Positions 8,594-17,643 are shown, counted from the stretch's first letter. The stretch is DNA of 64,000 bases from Paraburkholderia bannensis (GCF_014200455.1 NZ_JACHBW010000011.1:186001-250000); one strand, 5' to 3'. Notes: generated by a model from the letters alone, not told the origin. Made by a program: numbers and translations.

Positions 8594-9343
8594 TTACACC
8601 TGTGCCATCCCCCCATCGACAAACAGCTCGATGCCATTGATGAAACTCGCCGCATCGGAGGCCAGGAACGCCACGGCCCGGGCGATTTCCTCCGGCTCGC
8701 CAATGCGGCCCAGCGGCACTTGCGCAGCCAGCGCATCGAACAAACCCTGGCGCGCTTCATCGGGCACGAGTCCGCCAAGACCCGGTGTGCGGATCGGGCC
8801 CGGGCTGACGACATTTACGCGAATACGACGTTCTTTCAGATCGAGCGCCCACGAGCGCACGAAATTGCGGACGGCCGCCTTGCTCGCGCTATAGACGCTG
8901 AAGTTGGCCGTGCCCTTGACCGACGTGATGGACGAGGTCAGCACGATCGACGCGCCGTCGACCAGCAGCGGCAGCGCCTTCTGCACGGTGAACAGCACAC
9001 CGCGCACATTGGTGCCGAAGATGCGGTCGAAATGCTCTTCGGTGATCGCGCCAAGCGGCAACATGTCGCCGCCGCCTGCATTCGCGAAGAGAATGTCGAG
9101 CTTGCCGGCAGTCCGCGCGATCCGCGCATAGACCTCGTCGAGATCCGCCAGCACAGAGGCGTCGGCGCGAATGCCCGTTGCTGCCGGGCCAATCGCTTCA
9201 ACGGCGGCGTCGAGTTCTGCCTGACGGCGGCCGGTGATAAACACGCGCGCGCCCTGCTTCGCCAGTTCCTGCGCCGCGGCGAGTCCGATGCCAGTGCTGC
9301 CGCCAGTGACGAGTGCGATCTTGCCATCGAGTTGCTTGCTCAT
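8594..9343 (-). CDS. SDR family NAD(P)-dependent oxidoreductase
   Basis: A classical short-chain dehydrogenase of 249 residues with the cofactor loop TGGSTGIG (about residue 14), the NAG motif (LFANAGGG), catalytic Ser in LTSSITS and the YSASK pair, and the PGPIRTPG loop after the active site. The C-terminus FVDGGMAQV is typical. The frame is open for another 660 bases upstream, but the ATG at 9343 has GGAG before it and begins the fold properly. It is divergent from a LysR regulator, with a 219-base AT-rich space containing nested palindromes. It is therefore probably LysR-controlled. The substrate is unknown. Confidence 0.92.
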   Translation of the reverse strand: MSKQLDGKIALVTGGSTGIGLAAAQELAKQGARVFITGRRQAELDAAVEAIGPAATGIRADASVLADLDEVYARIARTAGKLDILFANAGGGDMLPLGAITEEHFDRIFGTNVRGVLFTVQKALPLLVDGASIVLTSSITSVKGTANFSVYSASKAAVRNFVRSWALDLKERRIRVNVVSPGPIRTPGLGGLVPDEARQGLFDALAAQVPLGRIGEPEEIARAVAFLASDAASFINGIELFVDGGMAQV

Positions 9344-9465
9344 GATTTGCTCCGTTTTCGTTACGTGAAGGGGTTCATTCATGCGTCGGGCCCGATGGCA
9401 AGCGCTTGTCGGTTGCACTTGCCCGGCCCGTCGTGCATCGCATGAACAGCACTGTAGAGGCCTGG

Positions 9466-9497
9466 CATTTATTGATAAATATCGAATCAAATAAATG
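9466..9497. promoter_or_regulatory. Nested palindromes between divergent SDR and LysR genes
   Basis: CATTTATT (9466-9473) and AATAAATG (9490-9497) form an 8-base inverted repeat around 16 bases. Inside it ATTTAT-TG-ATAAAT (9467-9480) is a second palindrome. AT-rich nested dyads between divergent genes are the usual layout of LysR binding and activation sites. Confidence 0.55.
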
Positions 9498-9562
9498 ACT
9501 ATCCACACGCATGTATAATCCACGGTGAATTCTTCACGTCGATTTCCGGGAGCGGCTTCGCA

Positions 9563-10474
9563 ATGGATCAGTTGCTGGCAATGCGCGCGTTCAGTCGTGT
9601 GGTGGAAGCAGGCAGCTTTACGCGCGCGGCTGAATCGCTGGATATGCCCAACGCCACTATAAGCAAGCTGGTGCAGGATCTGGAGGCGCATCTTGGCGTC
9701 AAGCTGCTCCAGCGCACCACGCGCAAAGTTACCGTGACGCCGGAAGGTCAGGATTACTATGCAAAAGCCACGCGCGTGCTGCGCGACCTCCAAGACATTG
9801 ATTCTTCGTTCAGCGTCGCGCGTGGCAAGCCGCGTGGCAATCTGCGCATCGATATCGGCGGGCTGAGCGCACGAGCAGTGTTGATTCCCCTGCTGCCGGA
9901 TTTCATGGCCCGCTATCCAGACATCCGCATCGATCTGGGCGTCGCCGATCGCGCCGTGGATCTGATCGGCGATAACGTGGACTGCGTCATTCGCGGCGGA
10001 CAACTGGACAATTCATCGCTGGTCGCGCGAAGTATCGGCGAGGCCGTGATGGTGACGTGCGCCACGCCCGCTTATCTCAAGCAGTATGGCGTGCCCGCGT
10101 ATCCGGACGAGCTGAAAAACGGCCATCGCCTGGTTGGCTATATTTCCACGCAGACCGGCAGGGCCGTGCCGCTGCGATTCGAGCACAAAGGCGAGCGGAC
10201 CGAAATAAAGATCGAGTATCGTATCGGCATCAATGAAAGCAATGCGCATCTGGCCGCCTGCGTCGCCGGGCTAGGCATCGTTCAAACCTTTGCGCACGCG
10301 GTCAATGGCGCACTTCAGGATGGATCGCTCGTGGAAATCCTGAAGAAGTGGCGACCATCGCCCTATCCGTTTCATGTGGTGTATCCGCAGAACCGCTACG
10401 TGACGCATCGCCTGCGCGTTTTCATCGACTGGCTGCTCGAATGCTTTCCCGCCCGGGTTCGCGGTATCGGCTAG
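9563..10474 (+). CDS. LysR family transcriptional regulator
   Basis: A 303-residue LysR-type regulator of the subgroup annotated near oxidoreductases in proteobacteria. The N-terminal winged helix (MDQLLAMRAFSRVVEAGSF, then AESLDMPNATISKLVQDLEAHLG and LLQRTTRKVTVTPEG) is complete. It is followed by a two-lobe periplasmic-binding-like effector domain (GNLRIDIGGLS to WLLECFPARVR). It is divergent from the SDR gene and most likely controls it and itself from the shared 219-base spacer. The effector is unknown. Confidence 0.92.
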   Translation: MDQLLAMRAFSRVVEAGSFTRAAESLDMPNATISKLVQDLEAHLGVKLLQRTTRKVTVTPEGQDYYAKATRVLRDLQDIDSSFSVARGKPRGNLRIDIGGLSARAVLIPLLPDFMARYPDIRIDLGVADRAVDLIGDNVDCVIRGGQLDNSSLVARSIGEAVMVTCATPAYLKQYGVPAYPDELKNGHRLVGYISTQTGRAVPLRFEHKGERTEIKIEYRIGINESNAHLAACVAGLGIVQTFAHAVNGALQDGSLVEILKKWRPSPYPFHVVYPQNRYVTHRLRVFIDWLLECFPARVRGIG

Positions 10475-10856
10475 CGGGCAACGATGGCGCTGCGAGCTGG
10501 ATCACGTCCGGGGCAGGACAGAAAGCGATTGCCCGGGACGCTCAGGCGCACAACCTGCCCGCGCATCTGGATGACGCGTGCTATCTGTCGATTCCGGGAC
10601 TACAGCCGGCAGCAAGAAGACAAGCGAGAGGACAAGCAAGAGGACCGCGGCTTGCGCACGCTCTGCTGCAATTGACGCGAGGCCGTGCCGATCGGGTCGA
10701 CGCAACCTGCTTTCTGAAGATGTTCAATGCGCACGCAATGCGGATCATCGCGATCCGCTTCGTGCGTCAGTCTGGCGGAAGGTCACGGTGCGCGGTGCGC
10801 AGTGGCACCTGAGTGGCGCGCCCGGGCGCGTCCGTGAGCAATCCAGCCGAAAGCTT
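10475..10856. other. Non-coding stretch between convergent LysR and infA paralogue
   Basis: No convincing gene in 382 bases. It holds a small hairpin (GCGGATC 10740-10746 with GATCCGC 10752-10758) and a perfect 14-base GC palindrome, CGCGCCCGGGCGCG, at 10817-10830, 27 bases past the end of the minus-strand infA paralogue. Either could contribute to termination. Confidence 0.5.
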
Positions 10857-11117
10857 TTACCTGCGGCGCATGGCGGGGCGCGGAGCCGAGCCGCTCGCAT
10901 CCTTGTGCCGGAAGTTGATACGGCCCTTGGTCAGGTCGTAGACCGACAACTCAAGCGTAACCCGGTCGCCAGCGATAATACGGATGTGGTTCTTGCGCAT
11001 GCGGCCCGATGCATACGCGTTCACGACAACGCCATTCTCCAGCGTCACGCGATACTTGCTGTCCGGCAGCACTTCGTCGACGACACCGTCGAGTTCAAGC
11101 AGTTCTTCCTTCGCCAA
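10857..11117 (-). CDS. infA: Translation initiation factor IF-1 (second copy type)
   Basis: An 86-residue S1/OB-fold protein. Residues 2-72 match IF-1 closely (AKEELLELDGVVDEVLPDSK, NAYASGRMRKNHIRIIAGD, VYDLTKGRINFRHKD). A 14-residue basic, Pro/Arg-rich tail is added to the usual 72-residue factor. IF-1 binds the ribosomal A site during initiation. The start is TTG (11115-11117) with a near-perfect AGGAGG 8 bases upstream; no ATG lies near it. It stands outside any ribosomal protein operon, 454 bases downstream of a cold-shock gene on the same strand. This is the position of the additional infA of Burkholderia. A stress-specific role is inference. Confidence 0.92.
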   Translation of the reverse strand: MAKEELLELDGVVDEVLPDSKYRVTLENGVVVNAYASGRMRKNHIRIIAGDRVTLELSVYDLTKGRINFRHKDASGSAPRPAMRRR

Positions 11118-11571
11118 ATCCAATCCTCCTGAAATACACAATGCCGCGCTTACGCGCAGCGCAGATAGTGACCCCGTACAAACGCCATCGGCCAGATCCT
11201 GACGCACCGCCGGCGACCCTGAAGGCCGGCATCAGCCGCGACAGTCGGGAACAGAAAACGACGTAGCCCTTGGCGCGCCAGAGTCAGACGATCCGACACC
11301 GCGACAAGCAATATGCCAATGCACAGGACAATGCGTGCTCTTGATGAGCCAACCGGGGACACGGATCGTCGGCGTTCGCCTGAGTCAATCCGCAAAGACG
11401 AACATCGAACGCGCATGCCCGCAGGATGTCCGTCTGCGAGCGCAGTGAACACCAATGCGGGACACACGAGATACGCGTGGCATACGACTGCCACGGTATG
11501 AGACAGAGCATTCGCACCGCCGAGGGGGCCAGTCCGAGAACTAGCCGGGGGGCGGCAGCGCTGCAAACAGC
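11118..11571. other. Intergenic region between cold-shock and infA genes
   Basis: 454 bases without a supportable gene in any frame. It should contain the 3' end of the cold-shock message and the promoter and leader of infA. No riboswitch-like structure was recognised. Confidence 0.5.
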
Positions 11572-11775
11572 TTACAGCGGGGTGATGTTCGAAGCCTGCA
11601 GACCCTTCGGGCCCTTCTTGACTTCGTAGCTGACCTTCTGGCCTTCAGCGAGGGTCTTGAAGCCCGTGCCGCGCACTTCCGAGAAGTGAGCGAACAGATC
11701 GTCGCCACCCTTGTCCGGAGTGATAAAGCCAAAGCCCTTGCTGTCGTTAAACCATTTGACGGTACCGGTTTCCAC
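11572..11775 (-). CDS. Cold-shock domain protein (CspA family)
   Basis: A 67-residue single cold-shock domain with both nucleic acid-binding motifs: RNP1 KGFGFIT (residues 13-19) and RNP2 DLFAHFS. It begins ETGTVKWFNDSKG and ends LQASNITPL, the full normal length. The protein is a single-stranded nucleic acid chaperone. The start is GTG preceded by GAGGAT. The AT-rich, purine-rich leader (11776-11880) is typical of cold-shock messages and may fold in a temperature-dependent way, but this was not tested. infA lies downstream on the same strand. Confidence 0.95.
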   Translation of the reverse strand: METGTVKWFNDSKGFGFITPDKGGDDLFAHFSEVRGTGFKTLAEGQKVSYEVKKGPKGLQASNITPL

Positions 11776-11997
11776 TAAAAAATCCTCAAAACGAATAAAA
11801 ACACACGCGCCCAGGAGCGGGCGAATACAAATATCGAGCGGGAGAGGTCAACGAATGCCGAAAAGAGCGGCAATTGATGAGCAGACACAGCTGGAAAATT
11901 AGCAGATTGAACTTACGCGCTATTTTGCAACGCGTCAAGTACTTTCGTTCCAGCGGGTCTCGTATCCGTTCATCCAGTCAACCCTCCAGATCATAAA

Positions 11998-12879
11998 TCA
12001 TGCCTCAAAAAGCGTGCGGTGAGCGTGTACGAACTCGGCCACCGTCTGGGGCGGCGTGCCCGTCACTTCCCCGATCACGCGATCCGTACCCTTGAACACG
12101 CCGTTTTGATAGTCGACGGCCACTTCGAGGAAATGCTGGATGGTGAATTCGGGCAGATCGTACTTTTGCAGATGCGCGCGGTAGGCATCGAGCGTGACCG
12201 GGCTGTACACGATCTTTCTGCCGATCACCTTGCCGAGTTCGTCCGCGATGCCGTGATGGTCCATTTCGACCGGGCCGCACAATTCATACGCCTTGCCGAT
12301 ATGGCCCTGCGGCTGCGTGAGCACGGCGGCGATGAAGCGCGCCTGATCCTGGGCGGCAATCGGCGCGTGACGCCCTTCGCCATAGGGCAGCGCGATCTTG
12401 CCCTCCTTGACGATGGTGTCGCGCACCCAGGGGAAGATCAGCCATTCGGAAAAGAATGTGGGGCGGATATGGATGGTTGGCACGCCGGACCAGTCAAGCA
12501 CGCGTTCCGCGATCCAGTGATCGCGCGCGGCATGACTCTTCGCGTGCTCGCGGGCGGAAATCTGCGACATCTCCACCACCACCTCCAGACCGGCGCGGCG
12601 TGCGGCATCGGCGAAATAGGCGGTGCCCTGGATGAAACCGGGCCGCACCGGATAGCAGAGATACGCCCCCGTCATACCCGAAGTCGCGCGAATCAGGTCA
12701 TCGTGATCGAGCAGATCGCCGACCACCACTTCCGCGCCCGCCGCGCGCAGCCCAGCGCTTCGCGCGTCTTCCTTGCGCACCATGGCGCGTACGGCATGCC
12801 CGGCTGCGAGCAGATTGTTGACGGTATGAACGCCGGTCTTGCCCGTGGCGCCGGTGATGAGGTACTTGCGCTGTTGCAT
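11998..12879 (-). CDS. NmrA/SDR-a family NAD(P)-binding protein
   Basis: An atypical extended short-chain dehydrogenase of 293 residues with the N-terminal Rossmann loop TGATGKTG (residues 9-16), the VVVGDLLDHDDL strand-turn, and IRPTFFSEWLIFPW in the middle. It has no canonical YxxxK pair, which is typical of NmrA-type redox sensors and some isoflavone reductase-like enzymes. GGAGAA lies before the ATG. It follows a TetR regulator on the same strand after a 141-base space, so it is probably a TetR target. Substrate unknown. Confidence 0.88.
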   Translation of the reverse strand: MQQRKYLITGATGKTGVHTVNNLLAAGHAVRAMVRKEDARSAGLRAAGAEVVVGDLLDHDDLIRATSGMTGAYLCYPVRPGFIQGTAYFADAARRAGLEVVVEMSQISAREHAKSHAARDHWIAERVLDWSGVPTIHIRPTFFSEWLIFPWVRDTIVKEGKIALPYGEGRHAPIAAQDQARFIAAVLTQPQGHIGKAYELCGPVEMDHHGIADELGKVIGRKIVYSPVTLDAYRAHLQKYDLPEFTIQHFLEVAVDYQNGVFKGTDRVIGEVTGTPPQTVAEFVHAHRTLFEA

Positions 12880-12969
12880 GTCGATTCTCCGTTACAGGGG
12901 TTCAAAAGAGCTGCATCGAGTAGGTCAGGCGCGGCGATTTCATGCGCCCACATGGTCCCGCGCTAATAT

Positions 12970-12981
12970 GTGCATATGCAC
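12970..12981. promoter_or_regulatory. Perfect 12-base palindrome upstream of the NmrA gene
   Basis: GTGCATATGCAC lies about 90 bases before the NmrA start, in the spacer after the TetR gene. It could be an operator or part of a promoter. It does not match the dyad in front of the TetR gene. Confidence 0.35.
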
Positions 12982-13020
12982 TTTCTGGAGCGAACTACGA
13001 GGGCATACGCCGCCCTCTTC

Positions 13021-13617
13021 TTAAACTTCGATAGCGGCGAGTTGCTGGCGAACGTCGGCCAGCAAGGTCGCGGATGTCTGTGGATCGGTCGCAATGCGCG
13101 CAAGCGTGAGCGCGCCGATCATCGTCGAGAGCGCGAAAACGGCGCGTGCACGGCTCGCTTCGCGCTGCGCATCGTCGCCCTCTCCCATGCCGCCAATGCG
13201 CCCAGCGATTAGTGCGATCAGTTCGTCTGCGCTGCGCGATGCGGCAGCCCGCGTGCCGGGGCCGCCGCGCGCGAGTTCGCTTCCCATCCCGGCAAGCGGA
13301 CAGCCTCTGGCGGCGGTATCGCGATGCGCGGGGGAAAGATAGGCATCCACGATGGCGCGAACTCCGTCAGCCCCCACCCGCTCCCCAGCGGCCGCTTCGA
13401 GCGCCGCCAGAATGCCTGAGGTGCCGGCCTCGCAAGCCTCGGCCACCAACTGGTCCTTCGATTCGAAATGGCGATAGAAACCACCGTGCGACAGCCCCGC
13501 GGCCGCCATGATGTCGGCCAGGCCCGTCGCATGGATTCCGTTGGCGCGAAACATCCCGGCCGCAACCTCGACGATGCGGCGATGGGTTTCGGCGGTTTCG
13601 ACTTTCGACTTCCTCAT
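13021..13617 (-). CDS. TetR/AcrR family regulator
   Basis: A repressor of about 198 residues. It begins with the TetR helix-turn-helix: RRIVEVAAGMFRANGIHATG, then LADIMAAAGLSHGGFYRHFESKDQLV. The variable C-terminal domain contains the HRDTAARGCPLAGMGSELA segment of the subgroup that pairs with oxidoreductases. I chose the ATG at 13617; GTG and TTG codons 12 and 24 bases upstream are alternatives. A 9-base-arm dyad at 13646-13671 lies directly in front, so autoregulation is likely. The NmrA gene follows downstream. Confidence 0.9.
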   Translation of the reverse strand: MRKSKVETAETHRRIVEVAAGMFRANGIHATGLADIMAAAGLSHGGFYRHFESKDQLVAEACEAGTSGILAALEAAAGERVGADGVRAIVDAYLSPAHRDTAARGCPLAGMGSELARGGPGTRAAASRSADELIALIAGRIGGMGEGDDAQREASRARAVFALSTMIGALTLARIATDPQTSATLLADVRQQLAAIEV

Positions 13618-13645
13618 GGCGAGCAACACTCCGTGGATCAACCTT

Positions 13646-13671
13646 AATTAGATGGTAGTCATCATCTAATT
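13646..13671. promoter_or_regulatory. Probable TetR operator
   Basis: Arms AATTAGATG (13646-13654) and CATCTAATT (13663-13671) are perfectly complementary around an 8-base spacer. This is the size and symmetry of TetR-family sites. It lies 29 bases upstream of the TetR start on its own strand. Confidence 0.7.
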
Positions 13672-13812
13672 GAAATGCAAGGGCCGCCTTCAGACAATCC
13701 GCGAAAAAAGTTGCGGCCCGCTCGGGCGCGAAAGGTGCGTCCCCCCTGGCTGTGCAACAATGCGCCAGAAACATCTGATAAATGCCGGGTAACGCTTTTG
13801 TAGGGTTAGCGC

Positions 13813-15141
13813 ATGACTGAACCGCCCCTCACATCGCCTCAACAGGAGGAAGACATCGCCGTTGGCGTCGCCATCGTTCGGCGCGACGGGCGCGGCGAGT
13901 TGATCGCTACCACCGCGAACCAGCACTTCTTCAAGCTGTTGCTGACGCAACAAACCGGGCCTGGCTCGTTCCCGGCTCCGCTCGAAACGCTCGTGCCGCC
14001 CGCATTGTGGCCAGGCTTTCACGACACACTCCAGGCGTGCTTCGCTTCTGACGCCATGCGCGGCACTGAACACATCGGCACCGTCCATACGAGCACCCAA
14101 AGCTGGCGCTATTCGCTCACGCCGCTCACCCCGCTCATCCAGCCCACGCCGCCTGCGTGCGCGAACGACAGCGCGACCCCGCTGGAAATACTCTTCACCA
14201 CCGTAGCGATCGCGCCGCCATCGCCCCGCAGCGCGGCTGAAAGCGCCACCAACGCCGCGCGCTATCGCGCAGTGGTTGATTCGGCCTACGATGCAATCGT
14301 CACGATCGATCAATCGCACAAGATCACGCTTTTCAATCGCGCGGCGGAGAATCTGTTCGGCTACTCAGCCGCCGAAATACTGGGCCAGCGTATCGAAACG
14401 CTCCTGCCAGAAACGGTGCGCGCGCACCATTCGCAGAATGTCCGCAAATTCGCCGATTCGCCGCTCACGGAACTGCGCCAGATGAGCCCGCCGCGCATGG
14501 ATGCGAGCAATAGCGTGTTCGGGCGGCATCGCAACGGATCGATCATCCCGGTCGAGATTGCGATCTCCAAAATCGATGTCGACGGCCACACCGAATTCAC
14601 CGCGGTCGTGCGCGATATCACCGATCGCGCACAACTGATGGATCGCCTGAAAAAGCAGGCCGTCACCGATGCATTGACCGGGCTGCCGAATCGCCGCGAA
14701 TTCCTTGAGTTCGTCGAAAAAATGCAGCGCACCCAGGATGCGCTGTCGGTCTTCATTCTGGACATCGATTACTTCAAGGAGATCAACGACAACTACGGTC
14801 ACCACGTCGGCGACGAAGTATTGTGCGTGCTCGCGAACGTGGGTGTGAACCAGACCGGTGAACCCAGCCTCTTCGCGCGTTGGGGCGGCGAGGAATTCGT
14901 CGCCGCGCTACCCGGTGCCGACGCCGCGCAGGCCCATGCAATCGCGGAGCAACTGCGCCAGCGCTTCGAGCGCCAGGATTTCGAACACGACTGGCGCGTC
15001 AAGCCGATTCCTTTCACCGTCAGCATTGGCGTGGTCACGCGCGAGGCTGGCGAACACGACGTGGAAGCGCTGATGAAACGCGCGGATCGCGCGCTCTACC
15101 GCGCGAAAAAATCGGGCCGCAATCGTGTCGAAACGGGCTGA
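13813..15141 (+). CDS. PAS-GGDEF diguanylate cyclase
   Basis: A 442-residue soluble protein. Residues 1-130 resemble a degenerate PAS-like sensor. A proper PAS domain starts near 152 (ARYRAVVDSAYDAIVTIDQ) and ends at VVRDITDRAQLMDRL, and a GGDEF domain fills 285-442 (DALTGLPNRREF, DIDYFKEINDNYGH, ARWGGEEF). The active-site GGEEF is intact, so it should make c-di-GMP. The position of the inhibitory RxxD site upstream reads QTGE, so product feedback is probably absent. No transmembrane segment is seen. It stands alone on its strand after a 195-base gap from the TetR gene. Confidence 0.92.
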   Translation: MTEPPLTSPQQEEDIAVGVAIVRRDGRGELIATTANQHFFKLLLTQQTGPGSFPAPLETLVPPALWPGFHDTLQACFASDAMRGTEHIGTVHTSTQSWRYSLTPLTPLIQPTPPACANDSATPLEILFTTVAIAPPSPRSAAESATNAARYRAVVDSAYDAIVTIDQSHKITLFNRAAENLFGYSAAEILGQRIETLLPETVRAHHSQNVRKFADSPLTELRQMSPPRMDASNSVFGRHRNGSIIPVEIAISKIDVDGHTEFTAVVRDITDRAQLMDRLKKQAVTDALTGLPNRREFLEFVEKMQRTQDALSVFILDIDYFKEINDNYGHHVGDEVLCVLANVGVNQTGEPSLFARWGGEEFVAALPGADAAQAHAIAEQLRQRFERQDFEHDWRVKPIPFTVSIGVVTREAGEHDVEALMKRADRALYRAKKSGRNRVETG

Positions 15142-15591
15142 AACTGACAAGGTGAACAGGCTCGGAACAGGGTCGCAATCAGTACCCGTTTTATCGCCCG
15201 GAACTGAACCAGGTGGCGCACGCGCATATCAGGCGGGCGGGATCGAGACTATCCCAGCAAGAGCTGCACGGTAGGGGGCGGTGCTGCCGTCTTGATCGCG
15301 ACTCAGGCACGGGACTCGCGCGCATGCCCATGTGCAGCGAACCCGGTAGAGCCATGAAGGCGCTTCATTCCCGTGCAGCGCGCCGCCTGACGCATGTTTC
15401 TCGCGCTACTCACCAGCGTTGCGCAATCGATGTGCCGCTTTGTCGCTGCTTCCACAAAACAGCGCGACAATGAAAGCCATGCCACGCTGCGTGAAGCCAT
15501 TGGCGCCTTGCGCTACGGTATGGAAATTGCGGCGAGATTCTGCATTGCATCGACCGCGAACATGTCTGCAAACCCGCAACAAGGAAGCCCC
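15142..15591. other. Leader region upstream of transketolase
   Basis: 450 bases. The transketolase frame is open through the last 198 of them, but that part shows no transketolase homology. I see no other gene, and no TPP riboswitch core or clear terminator. Confidence 0.45.
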
Positions 15592-17643
15592 ATGACCGAG
15601 CAAGCGACTCCCACTCCCACGCCATCGCATCCTGTCCCTGCGCCGCGCGACCCGCATCTGCGCGCGATGGCGAACTGCATCCGCTTTCTGTCGATGGATG
15701 CGGTACAGCAAGCCAATAGCGGCCACCCCGGCGCGCCGATGGGACTCGCCGATGTAGCGACCGTCCTCTTCAAGGACTTCATGCAATTCGATGCATCCGA
15801 TCCGCACTGGCTCGATCGCGATCGTTTCGTGCTGTCGAATGGACACGCATCGATGCTGCTCTATAGCCTGCTCTATCTGACCGGCTACCAGGACATGACG
15901 ATCGATCAGATCAAGCGCTTTCGCCAGGTGGGCAGCAAGACCGCGGGACACCCGGAATATTCGCATTCCGAAGGAATCGAACTGACCACCGGACCGCTCG
16001 GGCAGGGCATTGCGGAATCGGTCGGCATGGCGCTGGCCGAGCGCATCATGAACGCACATTTTGGCGACGATCTGGTCAATCACCATACCTACGTGTTTCT
16101 TGGCGACGGCTGTCTGATGGAAGGCATCAGCCAGGAAGCCATTTCGCTGGCCGGGCATCTCAAGCTTGGACGCCTGATCGCGTTCTGGGACAACAATTCG
16201 ATATCGATCGACGGCGCAACGAGTCTCGCGGTCTCCGATAACGAGATCGAGCGCTTTCACGCTTCGGGCTGGCATGTGCTCGAAATCGACGGCCACGACA
16301 CCGATGCGATTCGCCAGGCCATCGAAACCGCGCGCGCCACGGCCGATCGCCCGACGCTGATCGCCTGCAAAACCATTATCGGCTTCGGCTTTCCGACCAG
16401 GGCTGGCACACAGAAGGCGCATAGCGACGCGCCCGGCGAGGCTGAAATCGCGGGCGCGCGCAAGATTCTCGACTGGTCTTCGCCGCCGTTTGAAATTCCC
16501 GACGATCTGTTGCACGCGTGGCGCGCAGTGGGCGCACGCGGCCGCGACACGCGGCTCGCTTGGGCCAAACGCGTCGAACAGGCCCCGCCGGAACTGCGCA
16601 GCGAATTCGAGCGCCGCACTTCAGGCAAACTGCCCGAGGGCTGGAAGAAGGCGATTGTGGCGGCACGGCAAGCCTTTATCGCCGACGGCAAAGCCACCGC
16701 CACGCGCAAGGCCAGTGGCGATGTGCTCGATCATCTGTTCGAAGCGATCCCCGAATTACTGGGCGGCTCCGCCGACCTCACGCCGTCGAACAACACCAAA
16801 ACAAAACAGCAAGTCGAGATCAAACCGGGCCAATACGCCGGCTCTTACGTTCATTACGGCGTGCGCGAACACGGCATGGCCGCCGCGATGAACGGCATCG
16901 CGCTGCACGGCGGCCTGATCCCCTACGGCGGCACCTTCCTGTGCTTTTCCGACTATTGCCGCCCGGCGATCCGCCTGAGCGCCATGATGCGCGTGCGAAC
17001 GATCTATGTGATGACCCACGACTCGATCGGCCTGGGCGAGGACGGCCCGACGCACCAGCCGGTCGAACATCTGGCCGCCTTGCGCGCGATTCCGCAGCTT
17101 GCGGTGTATCGGCCAGGCGATGCGATCGAAACCGCGGAGTGCTGGGAGCTGATTCTGGACCAGCCGCGCCGCGCCGCGCTGCTGGCCCTCTCGCGCCAGC
17201 CCTTGCCGCTGCTGCGCAACGAGGCGCAAGGCGAAAACCGCAGCGCGCGCGGCGCATACGTCCTCCACGAAGCCGAAGGCGGCCCGCGTCAGGTCACGCT
17301 GATGGCAACGGGTTCGGAACTGCAACTCGCGGTCGAGGCGCGCAAGGTCTTGCAGGGCGAGGGCATACCCACGGCGGTCGTCTCCATGCCCTGCCGCCTG
17401 TTGTTCGAAGAACAGGACAAGGATTACAAACGCGCAGTATTGGGCGAATCGCCGGTACGGGTGGCGGTGGAGGCTGCGGTGGAAATGGGCTGGGACAGGT
17501 ATATTGGCCCCGAAGGCAGATTTGTCGGCATGCACAGCTTCGGCGAGTCCGGAAAAATCCAGGACGTGTACGACAAATTCGGCGTCACCACCGATACGGT
17601 CGTGCGCGCCGCACGCGAGATTCTGAAAGATATCGCCGTGTGA
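15592..17643 (+). CDS. tkt: Transketolase
   Basis: A 683-residue thiamine diphosphate enzyme that moves two-carbon units in the pentose phosphate pathway. It begins with the family N-terminus (RAMANCIRFLSMDAVQQANSGHPGAP) and carries the TPP/Mg2+ motif VFLGDGCLMEG (about residue 170), the sugar-phosphate residues around DNNSISIDG, the pyrimidine domain from SGDVLDHLFEAIPELLGGSADL, and GLGEDGPTHQPVEH. The C-terminal domain ends normally. I chose the ATG at 15592 because AAGGAAG precedes it and upstream residues are not homologous. Unlike many Burkholderia tkt genes, it is not beside gap/pgk, so it may be an additional copy. Confidence 0.95.
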   Translation: MTEQATPTPTPSHPVPAPRDPHLRAMANCIRFLSMDAVQQANSGHPGAPMGLADVATVLFKDFMQFDASDPHWLDRDRFVLSNGHASMLLYSLLYLTGYQDMTIDQIKRFRQVGSKTAGHPEYSHSEGIELTTGPLGQGIAESVGMALAERIMNAHFGDDLVNHHTYVFLGDGCLMEGISQEAISLAGHLKLGRLIAFWDNNSISIDGATSLAVSDNEIERFHASGWHVLEIDGHDTDAIRQAIETARATADRPTLIACKTIIGFGFPTRAGTQKAHSDAPGEAEIAGARKILDWSSPPFEIPDDLLHAWRAVGARGRDTRLAWAKRVEQAPPELRSEFERRTSGKLPEGWKKAIVAARQAFIADGKATATRKASGDVLDHLFEAIPELLGGSADLTPSNNTKTKQQVEIKPGQYAGSYVHYGVREHGMAAAMNGIALHGGLIPYGGTFLCFSDYCRPAIRLSAMMRVRTIYVMTHDSIGLGEDGPTHQPVEHLAALRAIPQLAVYRPGDAIETAECWELILDQPRRAALLALSRQPLPLLRNEAQGENRSARGAYVLHEAEGGPRQVTLMATGSELQLAVEARKVLQGEGIPTAVVSMPCRLLFEEQDKDYKRAVLGESPVRVAVEAAVEMGWDRYIGPEGRFVGMHSFGESGKIQDVYDKFGVTTDTVVRAAREILKDIAV

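Noticed and set aside
15394..15591. 66-residue N-terminal extension of transketolase
   Set aside because: It is in frame but not homologous to any transketolase N-terminus; the ATG at 15592 has a ribosome site and starts the conserved sequence.
15142..15591. TPP riboswitch before transketolase
   Set aside because: The CTGAGA and related core elements of the TPP aptamer are not present.
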